62,426 bases of DNA. Origin: Adhaeribacter aerolatus (lineage in GTDB: Bacteria; Bacteroidota; Bacteroidia; Cytophagales; Hymenobacteraceae). The position numbers and the translations under genes are program-made. Shown in pieces: positions 43,125 to 50,302 of this stretch (the first letter of the stretch is position 1; every line of letters starts with the position of its first letter). The notes beneath the pieces were generated by a model that was not told the origin of the DNA, made no database searches, and was given only the letters and a program-made list of their open reading frames with translations. The stretch is from assembly GCF_007991635.1 (NCBI RefSeq), contig NZ_BJYS01000039.1:1-62426 (forward strand), in the 5' to 3' direction.

Positions 43125-43961
43125 TCACCTAATGGTCTGAAGGGCTCTTTTCAGATAAACTTTGGCCAGATGTTTCCGGTATTCTGCCGAGGCAAAGTTG
43201 TCGCTTAAAATATCAACCCCAACCACGGCGGCATTTTGCGCTTCCTGAATAGCAGCATCATCTAAGGTTTTGTCCGAAACAGCTTTTTCAGCACCTGCAT
43301 CCCGGAAAGCATAATCGGCAACGCCAGTGTAGGCAATATTTGTTTTACCGTCGGGCAACCTTAATACCGCACAACCCACAATGGCAAACCGCGAGGCCGG
43401 ATTCTCGAATTTTAAATAAACGGATTTTGAACCTGATGGCGGGATTGGCACCCGGATGGCCGTAATAATTTCGTTTTCCTGCAATTCGGTAGCGAAAAGG
43501 CCGGTAAAAAATTCGGTTGCTTTTAGGGTTCTTTTGCCGCTGGTTCCAATTATTTCAATGGTAGCATCTGCCGCCAGCACCAGGGCCGGCCAGTCGGCGG
43601 CTGGGTCGGCGTGAGCCAGGCTGCCACCCATGGTTCCCCGGTTACGCACCTGTTCGTCGCCAATCATTTTAGCCGCATCGTGAAAAAAAGGCAGGTGCCG
43701 TTGAATCAGGTCGTTGTGCAAAATATCGTTGTGGGTAGTGCCGGCATTAATAACAATTTCGCCGTCTTCTTCCTGGATACCCTTCAGCGCCGGAATATCG
43801 CCAATATCAATCAGCAGTGCGGGTTGGTTTAAACGTAATTTCATAGCGGGTATCAGGCTATAACCACCGGCTAATAATTTGCCTTCGCCTCCGGATGCTA
43901 AAGAAGCCAAAGCTTCTTCCACACTAGTTACTTTTTTATATTCAAATGCTACAGGTATCAT
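43125..43961 (-). CDS. FAD-binding subunit of a CO-dehydrogenase-like molybdenum hydroxylase (CoxM type)
   Basis: The medium subunit that passes electrons from the iron-sulfur subunit to an acceptor. 278 residues, family normal. FAD-binding motifs: LLAGGYSLIPAMKLRL (~31-46), NRGTMGGSLAHADPAADWP (~105-123), and a C-terminal CO-dehydrogenase flavoprotein domain (VDILSDNFASAEYRKHLAKVYLKRAL). It lies 89 bases downstream of the large-subunit gene in the order S-L-M. Confidence 0.92.
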   Translation of the reverse strand: MIPVAFEYKKVTSVEEALASLASGGEGKLLAGGYSLIPAMKLRLNQPALLIDIGDIPALKGIQEEDGEIVINAGTTHNDILHNDLIQRHLPFFHDAAKMIGDEQVRNRGTMGGSLAHADPAADWPALVLAADATIEIIGTSGKRTLKATEFFTGLFATELQENEIITAIRVPIPPSGSKSVYLKFENPASRFAIVGCAVLRLPDGKTNIAYTGVADYAFRDAGAEKAVSDKTLDDAAIQEAQNAAVVGVDILSDNFASAEYRKHLAKVYLKRALQTIR

Positions 43962-44050
43962 TTTTCAGAATTAAAAGGTTTAAAACAGCTTAAAAAGGTT
44001 TAAAGGAGGCGCTTAAATAAATGCTTGCCAACTTTAAATATTTCAATTGC

Positions 44051-46438
44051 TTATTCATTAACAGGCGCTTGCATGGCGCGCCAAACCCTTTCGGAAGTGA
44101 GTGGCATGCGAATATCTTTCACCTGGTGGCCGCCACTCCATAAAGCATTGATTACGGCGTTCACAACGGCGGGCGTGGAACCAATGGTTCCGGCTTCGCC
44201 GGCTCCTTTTACGCCCAGCGGGTTATGCGGACAAGGCGTAATTTGGTTGGCAGTTTCAAACATAGGAAAGTCATCGGCCCGCGGCATGCAGTAATCCATG
44301 TAAGTGGCATTGGTTAGCTGGCCATTGCTGTCGTATTCGGCCCCTTCAAACAAGGCTTGCCCTATACCCTGCGCCACGCCGCCGTGAATTTGCCCTTCCA
44401 CAATCATGGGGTTAATAATATTGCCCACATCATCCACGGCGATAAACCGCTGCAGGGCAACCTTGCCGGTATCTTTTTCTACTTCTACTACCGCAATATG
44501 GCAGCCAAACGGATAAGTAAAGTTTGCAGGATCATAGAAGCTGGTGAAATCTAAACCTGGTTCTAAGTCTGCTGGATAGATATGCGGCACATAGGCGGTT
44601 AAAGCCACATCACCAAAACTTATTGATTTATCGGTGCCTTTAACGGTAAATTTACCTTGGTCAAATTCCAGGTCATCGGCATTAGCTTCCAGGCGGTGGG
44701 CAGCAATTTTCTTGCCTTTTTCTATAATCTTTTCGATACTCTTCACAATAGCAGTACCACCTACCGCCAAGCTTCTCGAACCATATGTACCCATACCAAA
44801 AGCCATACTATCACTATCACCATGCACAATTTCTATATCGGCTATGGGAATGCCAAGTTTGCTGGCTACTATTTGTGCAAAAGTTGTTTCGTGCCCTTGG
44901 CCATGTGCATGAGAACCGGTGTATACACTTACTTTACCAGTTGGCTGAACCCGGACTTGCCCCATTTCGTACAAGCCGGCGCGGGCACCCAAAGCGCCTG
45001 CCAAAGCGGATGGAGCTAAACCGCAAGCTTCTATATAAGTAGAAAAACCAACACCTAATAAAGTACCATTCTGAGCAGATTCCAGCTGCTTTCTGCGGAA
45101 ATCTTCGTACCCTAGCATTTTCAATCCTTTTTCAAGTACGCCTTGATAATTACCACTATCATATAATAAAGCTACCTGGGTTTGATAGCCCGGTTGGTTT
45201 ACTCCATCAAAAGGAGGAACAAAGTTTTTCATCCGTAGTGCTGCCGGATCTTTACCCATTTCAAGTGCTGCCAGATCCATTAACCGCTCCAGCAGATAGG
45301 TAGCTTCGGGGCGACCTGCTCCCCGGTAAGCATCTACTGTAGTTGTATTGGTAAATACACCTGTTACATCCACATTTATTTTAGGTGTTGTATAAAGTCC
45401 TTGCATTAATGTACCATATAGGTAAGTGGGTACAGCCGGACCGAATGTACCCAAGTATGCTCCCAGATTGGCATAGGTTTTTACGCGTAAGGCTAATATT
45501 TTTCCTTCCGCATCAAACCCCATTTCTGCTTTAGTAACATGATCCCGTCCGTGAACATCTGAAATAAAACTTTCACTACGTTCGGCCGTCCATTTTACCG
45601 GTCTATTGATATTTTTTGATGCCCAGGTGAGTACCGCCTCTTCTGCATAATGGTCGCCTTTGCTTCCGAACCCCCCGCCAACATCAGGGCCAACTATCCT
45701 TAATTTGTGTTCTGGAATACCTAATACAAACGTTGATAAAAGCAAACGGATGAGGTGAGGACTTTGCGTACTGGTATACAGGGTGTACTTTTCGTTAGCT
45801 TCATCATAAAACGCATTGTAGCTCCGGGGTTCAATTGGATTGGCAACCAAGCGTTGGTTTACGAATTCCAAGGTAGTAATGTGCGCTGCTTCTTCCATGG
45901 CCTGATCAACTTCAGCAATCGGATTACCTAAAGCCCAGTCATAACAGATATTGTTGGGAACATCTTCATGTACCAATGGTGCTCCTGTTTTTACTGCTTC
46001 AGCCGCATTAATAACTACGGGTAGTTCTTCATAATCTACCATGACCATTTGAGCAGCATCTTTGGCCAGTGCAGCGGTTTCGGCAATAACCACTACTATG
46101 GGATCGCCTACATGCCTTACTTTACCGTCGGCTAGCAAAGGATGCTTAGGTTCCTTCATGGTATCACCGTTTTTGAAATTTACCTGCCAGCCGCAGGGTA
46201 CGCCATTAATGGCGGCTACATCGGCACCGGTGTAAATGGCTATTACACCAGGCATAGTTTTTGCAACTTCTAAATCTATCCCTGATATATTGGCGTGGGC
46301 ATACGGGCTTCTTACAAAAGAGGCGTGGGTTTGCAAGGGCAGCACAATATCATCGGTGTACCGGCCTTTGCCGGTAATAAATCTTTTATCTTCTACCCGT
46401 TTCACGGATTTCCCGATCATGCCATTCGTGGTGCTCAT
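44051..46438 (-). CDS. Large (molybdopterin) subunit of a form II CO-dehydrogenase-like hydroxylase (CoxL type)
   Basis: Holds the Mo-molybdopterin-cytosine-dinucleotide cofactor and the substrate site. 795 residues. N-terminal GKSVKRVEDKRFITGKGRYTDD is family-typical; VGGGFGSKGDHYAEE binds Mo-cofactor; the active-site loop reads VDAYRGAGRPEATY. Genuine aerobic CO dehydrogenases have AYxCSFR with the Cys that holds copper; AYRGAGR marks form II, so CO oxidation is not implied. The catalytic Glu is in GVKGAGEAGTIGSTP near 755. Its start overlaps the coxS stop (ATGA). Codons between ~44.6 and 46.2 kb look more AT-rich than in flanking genes. Substrate unknown: purine, aldehyde or N-heterocycle are options. 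Confidence 0.92.
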   Translation of the reverse strand: MSTTNGMIGKSVKRVEDKRFITGKGRYTDDIVLPLQTHASFVRSPYAHANISGIDLEVAKTMPGVIAIYTGADVAAINGVPCGWQVNFKNGDTMKEPKHPLLADGKVRHVGDPIVVVIAETAALAKDAAQMVMVDYEELPVVINAAEAVKTGAPLVHEDVPNNICYDWALGNPIAEVDQAMEEAAHITTLEFVNQRLVANPIEPRSYNAFYDEANEKYTLYTSTQSPHLIRLLLSTFVLGIPEHKLRIVGPDVGGGFGSKGDHYAEEAVLTWASKNINRPVKWTAERSESFISDVHGRDHVTKAEMGFDAEGKILALRVKTYANLGAYLGTFGPAVPTYLYGTLMQGLYTTPKINVDVTGVFTNTTTVDAYRGAGRPEATYLLERLMDLAALEMGKDPAALRMKNFVPPFDGVNQPGYQTQVALLYDSGNYQGVLEKGLKMLGYEDFRRKQLESAQNGTLLGVGFSTYIEACGLAPSALAGALGARAGLYEMGQVRVQPTGKVSVYTGSHAHGQGHETTFAQIVASKLGIPIADIEIVHGDSDSMAFGMGTYGSRSLAVGGTAIVKSIEKIIEKGKKIAAHRLEANADDLEFDQGKFTVKGTDKSISFGDVALTAYVPHIYPADLEPGLDFTSFYDPANFTYPFGCHIAVVEVEKDTGKVALQRFIAVDDVGNIINPMIVEGQIHGGVAQGIGQALFEGAEYDSNGQLTNATYMDYCMPRADDFPMFETANQITPCPHNPLGVKGAGEAGTIGSTPAVVNAVINALWSGGHQVKDIRMPLTSERVWRAMQAPVNE

Positions 46439-46917
46439 GCGGGTACCTCCTCTTTATTAGCTATTTTAGCGGCAGCATATTGCACCGACTTTACAATATT
46501 CTGATAACCAGTACAACGGCATAAATGGCCTTTCAGGGCGTGGCGAATGTCTTCTTCGGATGGCTCAGGGTTGTGCTTTAAATAATCGGTCATGGTCATG
46601 AGAATACCCGGCGTACAAAAACCGCATTGCAGGCCGTGCATTTCTTTAAAACCTTCCTGCAACACGTGCAATTCTCCGTTAGGCGCTAATCCTTCCACGG
46701 TAAGTATTTCGCAACCATCGGCCTGAACGGCAAACATGGTGCAGCTTTTGGTAGGCTTGCTGTTTACCTGAACCGTGCAGGCTCCGCAAATGCTGGTATC
46801 GCAGCCGACGTGGGTACCGGTCAGGTGCAATACATCACGCAGGTAATGCACCAGCAATAATCGCGGCTCAACTTCGTGGATATAGTCAATGCCGTTGACT
46901 TTTACTCTAATTTGCAT
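46435..46917 (-). CDS. Iron-sulfur subunit of a CO-dehydrogenase-like hydroxylase (CoxS type)
   Basis: The small subunit carrying two [2Fe-2S] clusters. 160 residues. Plant-ferredoxin-type cluster: GCDTSICGACTV (C-x4-C-x2-C) with another Cys in KSCTMF; second helical-domain cluster: CGFCTPGILMTM and CRCTGYQNIV. It starts the structural trio S-L-M and overlaps the large-subunit gene by 4 bases. Electron flow is Mo to these clusters to FAD in the CoxM-type protein. Confidence 0.95.
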   Translation of the reverse strand: MQIRVKVNGIDYIHEVEPRLLLVHYLRDVLHLTGTHVGCDTSICGACTVQVNSKPTKSCTMFAVQADGCEILTVEGLAPNGELHVLQEGFKEMHGLQCGFCTPGILMTMTDYLKHNPEPSEEDIRHALKGHLCRCTGYQNIVKSVQYAAAKIANKEEVPA

Positions 46918-47245
46918 AGTGGTGGATTTATAGTTTAAGAAATTGAATCTCGAATTCAGTTTGGTTTTCCATTTCTGCCTTTAAGATTTAGAAATATTTA
47001 AAAGAAAACCGGCTTTATTGGTTGATAAACTAATTCAGAACGGAGAATAAAATTTGAATAAACTACAAGATCATCGGTAGACCTAAATAGCCACCCTTTT
47101 CTCCTCTTATATTAGGAGGGGAGCTTTCCCGTCACTACAGCCATTGGTTAAGTACCTGAACCTTTATCTAAAGAGTTATAAAATCCAGATCAGGTGCTTT
47201 GAGTTATATGTTGAATAGATAAATATTCTAGTGCTCACTGTTCTG
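46918..47245. other. Gap between coxG-like and coxS genes, with an inverted repeat
   Basis: No gene seen. On the plus strand CTCCTC (about 47101-47106) and GAGGGG (about 47116-47121) face each other across an AT loop, ending GGAGCTTTCCC. Similar ~50-bp inverted repeats with CCCCTCC are common between genes in this phylum. It could act as terminator for the coxG-like gene. Confidence 0.35.
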
Positions 47246-47695
47246 TTAAGAAGCAGATTGAGCGAGTTCTTTTTCCAGGTTAGTAAAAAATTGCTTGGTT
47301 AAGGTGTTAGCCACGCCGCCAATAACCCGTTGCCCCATACCGGCCAATATACCGGAAAGCCGGGCATCACCATCAAAAGAAACTTCAGTGTGATTATCAT
47401 CGACGGGCAATAAATTCACTTTTACGGCAGCGTTGGCATTGCCCACTTTACTGCTCTGCTGCACTTTTAAGGTAAAGTTTTTTTCTTCCGTTATGTCCTC
47501 TAATTGCATGTTGCCGGAGAAGGAGCCATTTACCGGACCCAGTTTAATTTGGAGCGTAGATACAAAAGAATTTTCACCGATTTGTTCCAGCGAACTTACG
47601 CCCGGCATTATTCTGGCGAGCGTATCTATGTCCATTAATTTTTCCCATACTTGGGCTGGGGCTGCATTCAGAACTTGTTTGCCGGTTAGCTGCAT
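47246..47695 (-). CDS. CoxG-like SRPBCC domain protein
   Basis: A 149-residue cytoplasmic START/SRPBCC protein of the CO-dehydrogenase subunit G family. The start at the Met at 47695 (MQLTGKQVLNAAPAQVW) fits the family; the longer frame adds 18 residues of no conserved kind. Family stretches: LARIMPGVSSLEQIGE, LGPVNGSFSGNMQLEDI, DGDARLSGILAGMGQRVIGG, and a C-terminal amphipathic helix (VANTLTKQFFTNLEKEL). In CO oxidisers CoxG anchors the enzyme at the membrane; the same is inferred. It is the first gene of the cluster, 328 bases before coxS. Confidence 0.88.
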   Translation of the reverse strand: MQLTGKQVLNAAPAQVWEKLMDIDTLARIMPGVSSLEQIGENSFVSTLQIKLGPVNGSFSGNMQLEDITEEKNFTLKVQQSSKVGNANAAVKVNLLPVDDNHTEVSFDGDARLSGILAGMGQRVIGGVANTLTKQFFTNLEKELAQSAS

Positions 47696-48138
47696 AGGCT
47701 TAGAAGAAAACCAGGTTAAGTTATCTTTATGGATTTTACTATTCAGCACTAATTATTTAGCGCTGGAAAATAATTTAAACAGGCGAGGGAATAGCAGCGA
47801 GCGGTATTCCGGTTTTGAAAAAGAAAAAATGGTTAACCACTGCTTTCCTTCTTAGTAAAGAAGATTATTATAAATTTATAAATTAAAAATTATATAGCTA
47901 CAAATTTCTTTATTATTTTTCCGGGATTATTTGCACTGCTCACCTTTCTAACTGGACACAAAATTTTTGTACAGGCTTTTAGGCAATAAAATCAGCAAGC
48001 ATCAGGATAAATTAATAGAATTAGCAGCCTCCAATAAGCTGTCAAAGTTTTTTTGCTTTTGGTTTATCGTTTACCCGTTTTAACGACCGGAAAAATATCA
48101 TCAATAAATTTTAAATTTTTAATCTCTGCATTTCTCTT
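47696..48138. other. Intergenic region upstream of the coxG-like gene
   Basis: AT-rich, no convincing gene. The stretch ends at the nfi 3'-end remnant. A 73-codon frame at 48053-48274 overlaps that remnant in another phase and has no protein-like character. No TAnnTTTG was identified for the coxG-like gene. Confidence 0.45.
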
Positions 48139-48182
48139 TGGCCAACCATTACGCCGAAGTTTTGAAGAAAGAAGTTTGTTAA
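48139..48182 (+). pseudogene. Remnant of an endonuclease V gene 3' end
   Basis: These 44 bases align without gaps to the last 44 bases of nfi (40080-40123): 34 of 44 identical, and most mismatches fall at third codon positions. Translated in phase it reads LANHYAEVLKKEVC-stop against LADHYAEELKKEVR-stop, 11 of 14 residues identical. An in-frame stop only seven codons before (48120-48122) means no gene remains. The identity stops abruptly at the 5' side. It lies in the same orientation as nfi. Confidence 0.65.
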
Positions 48183-48311
48183 GAAATGTACCTAAACAGG
48201 CTCAAAGACTTGTCAGGAGTTTAAAGGCCAGCAACTTACTACAAAATAATTCACAACCATTACCGCCGGATTAAGGTAAACTTTAACACATAAAAAATAA
48301 AACCTTAAACT

Positions 48312-49112
48312 ATGAATACTTCATCTGGAAAAACTGCTTTAATAACGGGCGCCTCCAGCGGCATTGGCTACGAACTTACCCGCTGCTTTGCCCAAGATGG
48401 TCATAATGTAGTAATGGTGGCTAACCACGAAGACAAACTGCAGCAAGCGGCGCAGCAAATAAGAACTGAATTTCCGCTGGTAACCATCCAAACTGTTTCG
48501 GTAGATTTAAGCCGCGACGGGGCCGCCGACAGGCTGTATTCCGAAGTGCAGGACAAAGGCTTTCAGGTCGATTTCCTGGTAAATAATGCCGGTTTCGGCG
48601 AAAAAGGTCCTTTCCTGGAAAACGAATTAGATAAAGAATTAGCCCTGATTCACCTGAACGTAATAACCCTGGTTACCTTAACCAAACGCTATTTAAGAGA
48701 AATGGTCAGCCGCGGTTCGGGTAAAATATTACAGGTATCGTCGGTAGCGGCTTTTTTACCACACCCGCTCTTAGCGGTTTATGCGGCAACTAAATCATTT
48801 GTGCTGTCTTTCTCTGAGTCGCTGCAAAACGAAATAAAAGATACGCCGGTAACTATTACAGTGCTGTGCCCGCCACCAACCGAAACCAACTTTTTTGAAG
48901 TGGCCAATATGGAGAATTCCAAAATTGCGAACTCTTCGCAGGTGCAAGCCGCCGATGAAGTGGCCAAGGCTGGTTACGAAGGATTATTGAAAGGCGACGC
49001 CCGCGTATTGCCAACCTTTGTAGCGAAGATGTACGCCGCCCAAGGCATAACTTTACCCGATTCGGTAAATGCCGCCATTGTGCACAAACAATTGGAAGAC
49101 GTAAAAAAATAA
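48312..49112 (+). CDS. Short-chain dehydrogenase/reductase (SDR), 266 aa
   Basis: A cytoplasmic NAD(P)-dependent oxidoreductase of the classical SDR type. Cofactor motif TGASSGIGYELTRCFA (13-28), NNAGFGEKGPF, catalytic Ser (VSSVAAFLP) and YAATKSFVLSF (YxxxK, ~155-165) are present. It belongs to the DltE/YqjQ-like cluster, substrate unknown. A second SDR gene with the same plan follows 63 bases later after a terminator-like hairpin. No regulator is adjacent. Confidence 0.92.
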   Translation: MNTSSGKTALITGASSGIGYELTRCFAQDGHNVVMVANHEDKLQQAAQQIRTEFPLVTIQTVSVDLSRDGAADRLYSEVQDKGFQVDFLVNNAGFGEKGPFLENELDKELALIHLNVITLVTLTKRYLREMVSRGSGKILQVSSVAAFLPHPLLAVYAATKSFVLSFSESLQNEIKDTPVTITVLCPPPTETNFFEVANMENSKIANSSQVQAADEVAKAGYEGLLKGDARVLPTFVAKMYAAQGITLPDSVNAAIVHKQLEDVKK

Positions 49113-49121
49113 ATATTCTAA

Positions 49122-49153
49122 AGCTCCCGGCCCAAATCCGGGAGCTTTTTATC
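49122..49153 (+). terminator. Terminator between the tandem SDR genes
   Basis: A 9-bp GC-rich stem (AGCTCCCGG at 49122-49130 with CCGGGAGCT at 49138-49146) is followed by TTTTATCTTTT. The second SDR gene begins 29 bases after the stem, so it must be read through or have a separate promoter. Confidence 0.85.
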
Positions 49154-49175
49154 TTTTAACCTAAAAATTAAAGCT

Positions 49176-50171
49176 ATGGAAAATAAAACCGGACAAACTG
49201 TTTTAATAACCGGTGCTTCGAGTGGTATTGGTTATGAATTGGCCCGTTGTTTTGCCCGCGACCATTACGCGATTATAATGGTAGCGCATTATGCCAATAA
49301 ATTGCGCGCCGCCGCCGAACAACTCCAACAAGAGTTTCAGCACGTAAATATTCACCACATTGCGGCCGACTTATCGAAAGATAATGCCCCCGAAAAAGTT
49401 TTTGCCGAAGTGCAGCGGCAAGGCTGGCAGGTAGATGTGTTGGTCAATAATGCCGGTTTCGGTGAGTACGGTCCGTTCAGCGAATCTAATTTACCAAAGG
49501 AACTGGCCATGATTCACCTGAACGTAATTGCGCTGGTGCACCTGACCAAATTATTTCTGCCCGAAATGCTCCGCCGGAATAGCGGTAAAATATTGCAGGT
49601 TGGTTCGGTTGCTTCGTTTATGCCGGCGCCTTTACAATCGGTTTACGGAGCTACCAAAGCCTTTATTCTGTCGTTCAGCGAAGCCTTGCAGGAAGAGTTA
49701 AAAGATACCGGCGTAACGGTTACGGTATTGTGTCCGCCTGCTACCGACACTAATTTCTTTCGGGTAGCCGGAGCAGAAAACAGCAAAATAGCCCAAGGCA
49801 ACCTGGCCAGCGCTGAAGAAGTTGCTGCTAGTGGTTACGAGACGCTGATGAAAGGGGAGGCCCGGGCCGTACCAACTTTTAAAGCCAAAGCCGAAGTAGC
49901 CGCCAGCAATATTCTGCCCGATTCGGTAATGGCCACCGCCATGCACAAACAATCCGAAGAAGTAAAACCCAAAAGAGCTAGCCGGGCAAAAAAAGAAACA
50001 GCGACGAATGGTGCCTCTACACCAGCAACTGAAACGCCAACAACACCAAACGCGACTATACCGGCAATTGGTACGGCTACCCGGAAAAAAAGCAATTCCC
50101 AATCTACCCAAACGGAACCAGGCACTACTGAAACCACAGCTAAGGCCAGCAGCCGGAAGAAAAAAGCTTGA
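49176..50171 (+). CDS. Short-chain dehydrogenase/reductase with a basic low-complexity C-terminal tail
   Basis: A paralogue of the preceding SDR, alike over residues 1-265: TGASSGIGYELARCFA, NNAGFGEYGPF, VGSVASFMPA and YGATKAFILSF (YxxxK). Clearly a tandem duplication. It differs by about 65 extra residues (267-331) rich in Thr, Ala, Pro, Lys and Ser, with basic ends (KPKRASRAKKE near 267 and ASSRKKKA at the C terminus). That tail resembles lysine/alanine-rich DNA- or polyanion-binding tails; its role is unknown. A bidirectional terminator follows. Confidence 0.9.
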   Translation: MENKTGQTVLITGASSGIGYELARCFARDHYAIIMVAHYANKLRAAAEQLQQEFQHVNIHHIAADLSKDNAPEKVFAEVQRQGWQVDVLVNNAGFGEYGPFSESNLPKELAMIHLNVIALVHLTKLFLPEMLRRNSGKILQVGSVASFMPAPLQSVYGATKAFILSFSEALQEELKDTGVTVTVLCPPATDTNFFRVAGAENSKIAQGNLASAEEVAASGYETLMKGEARAVPTFKAKAEVAASNILPDSVMATAMHKQSEEVKPKRASRAKKETATNGASTPATETPTTPNATIPAIGTATRKKSNSQSTQTEPGTTETTAKASSRKKKA

Positions 50172-50212
50172 CTTTATTGATTAAAGCTTTATTGTCCTTT
50201 TGAATTGATTAT

Positions 50213-50252
50213 AAAACAGAAAAGGTAGTATTTATTCTACCTTTTCTGTTTT
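50213..50252. terminator. Bidirectional terminator after the SDR pair
   Basis: A perfect 16-bp stem (50213-50228 with 50237-50252, core GAAAAGGTAG) and an 8-base loop, with A- and T-rich flanks. It lies between the SDR gene and the convergent glycosidase gene. Confidence 0.87.
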
Positions 50253-50302
50253 CAATAAGAAACCATATTTAAATATTTGTTTACCCTTTTGGATGATTAA
50301 AA

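Noticed and set aside
44657-45042. Several plus-strand frames of 85-120 codons opposite the large hydroxylase subunit
   Set aside because: They lie antisense to a clearly conserved enzyme and show no domain; they are shadows of its codon pattern.
44051-46438. Calling the large subunit a true aerobic CO dehydrogenase
   Set aside because: The active-site loop is AYRGAGR; the Cys that carries copper in form I enzymes (AYxCSFR) is missing.
48053-48274. 73-codon frame starting with TTG between the coxG-like and first SDR genes
   Set aside because: Composition is not protein-like, there is no promoter or coding conservation visible, and it overlaps the nfi remnant in another phase.
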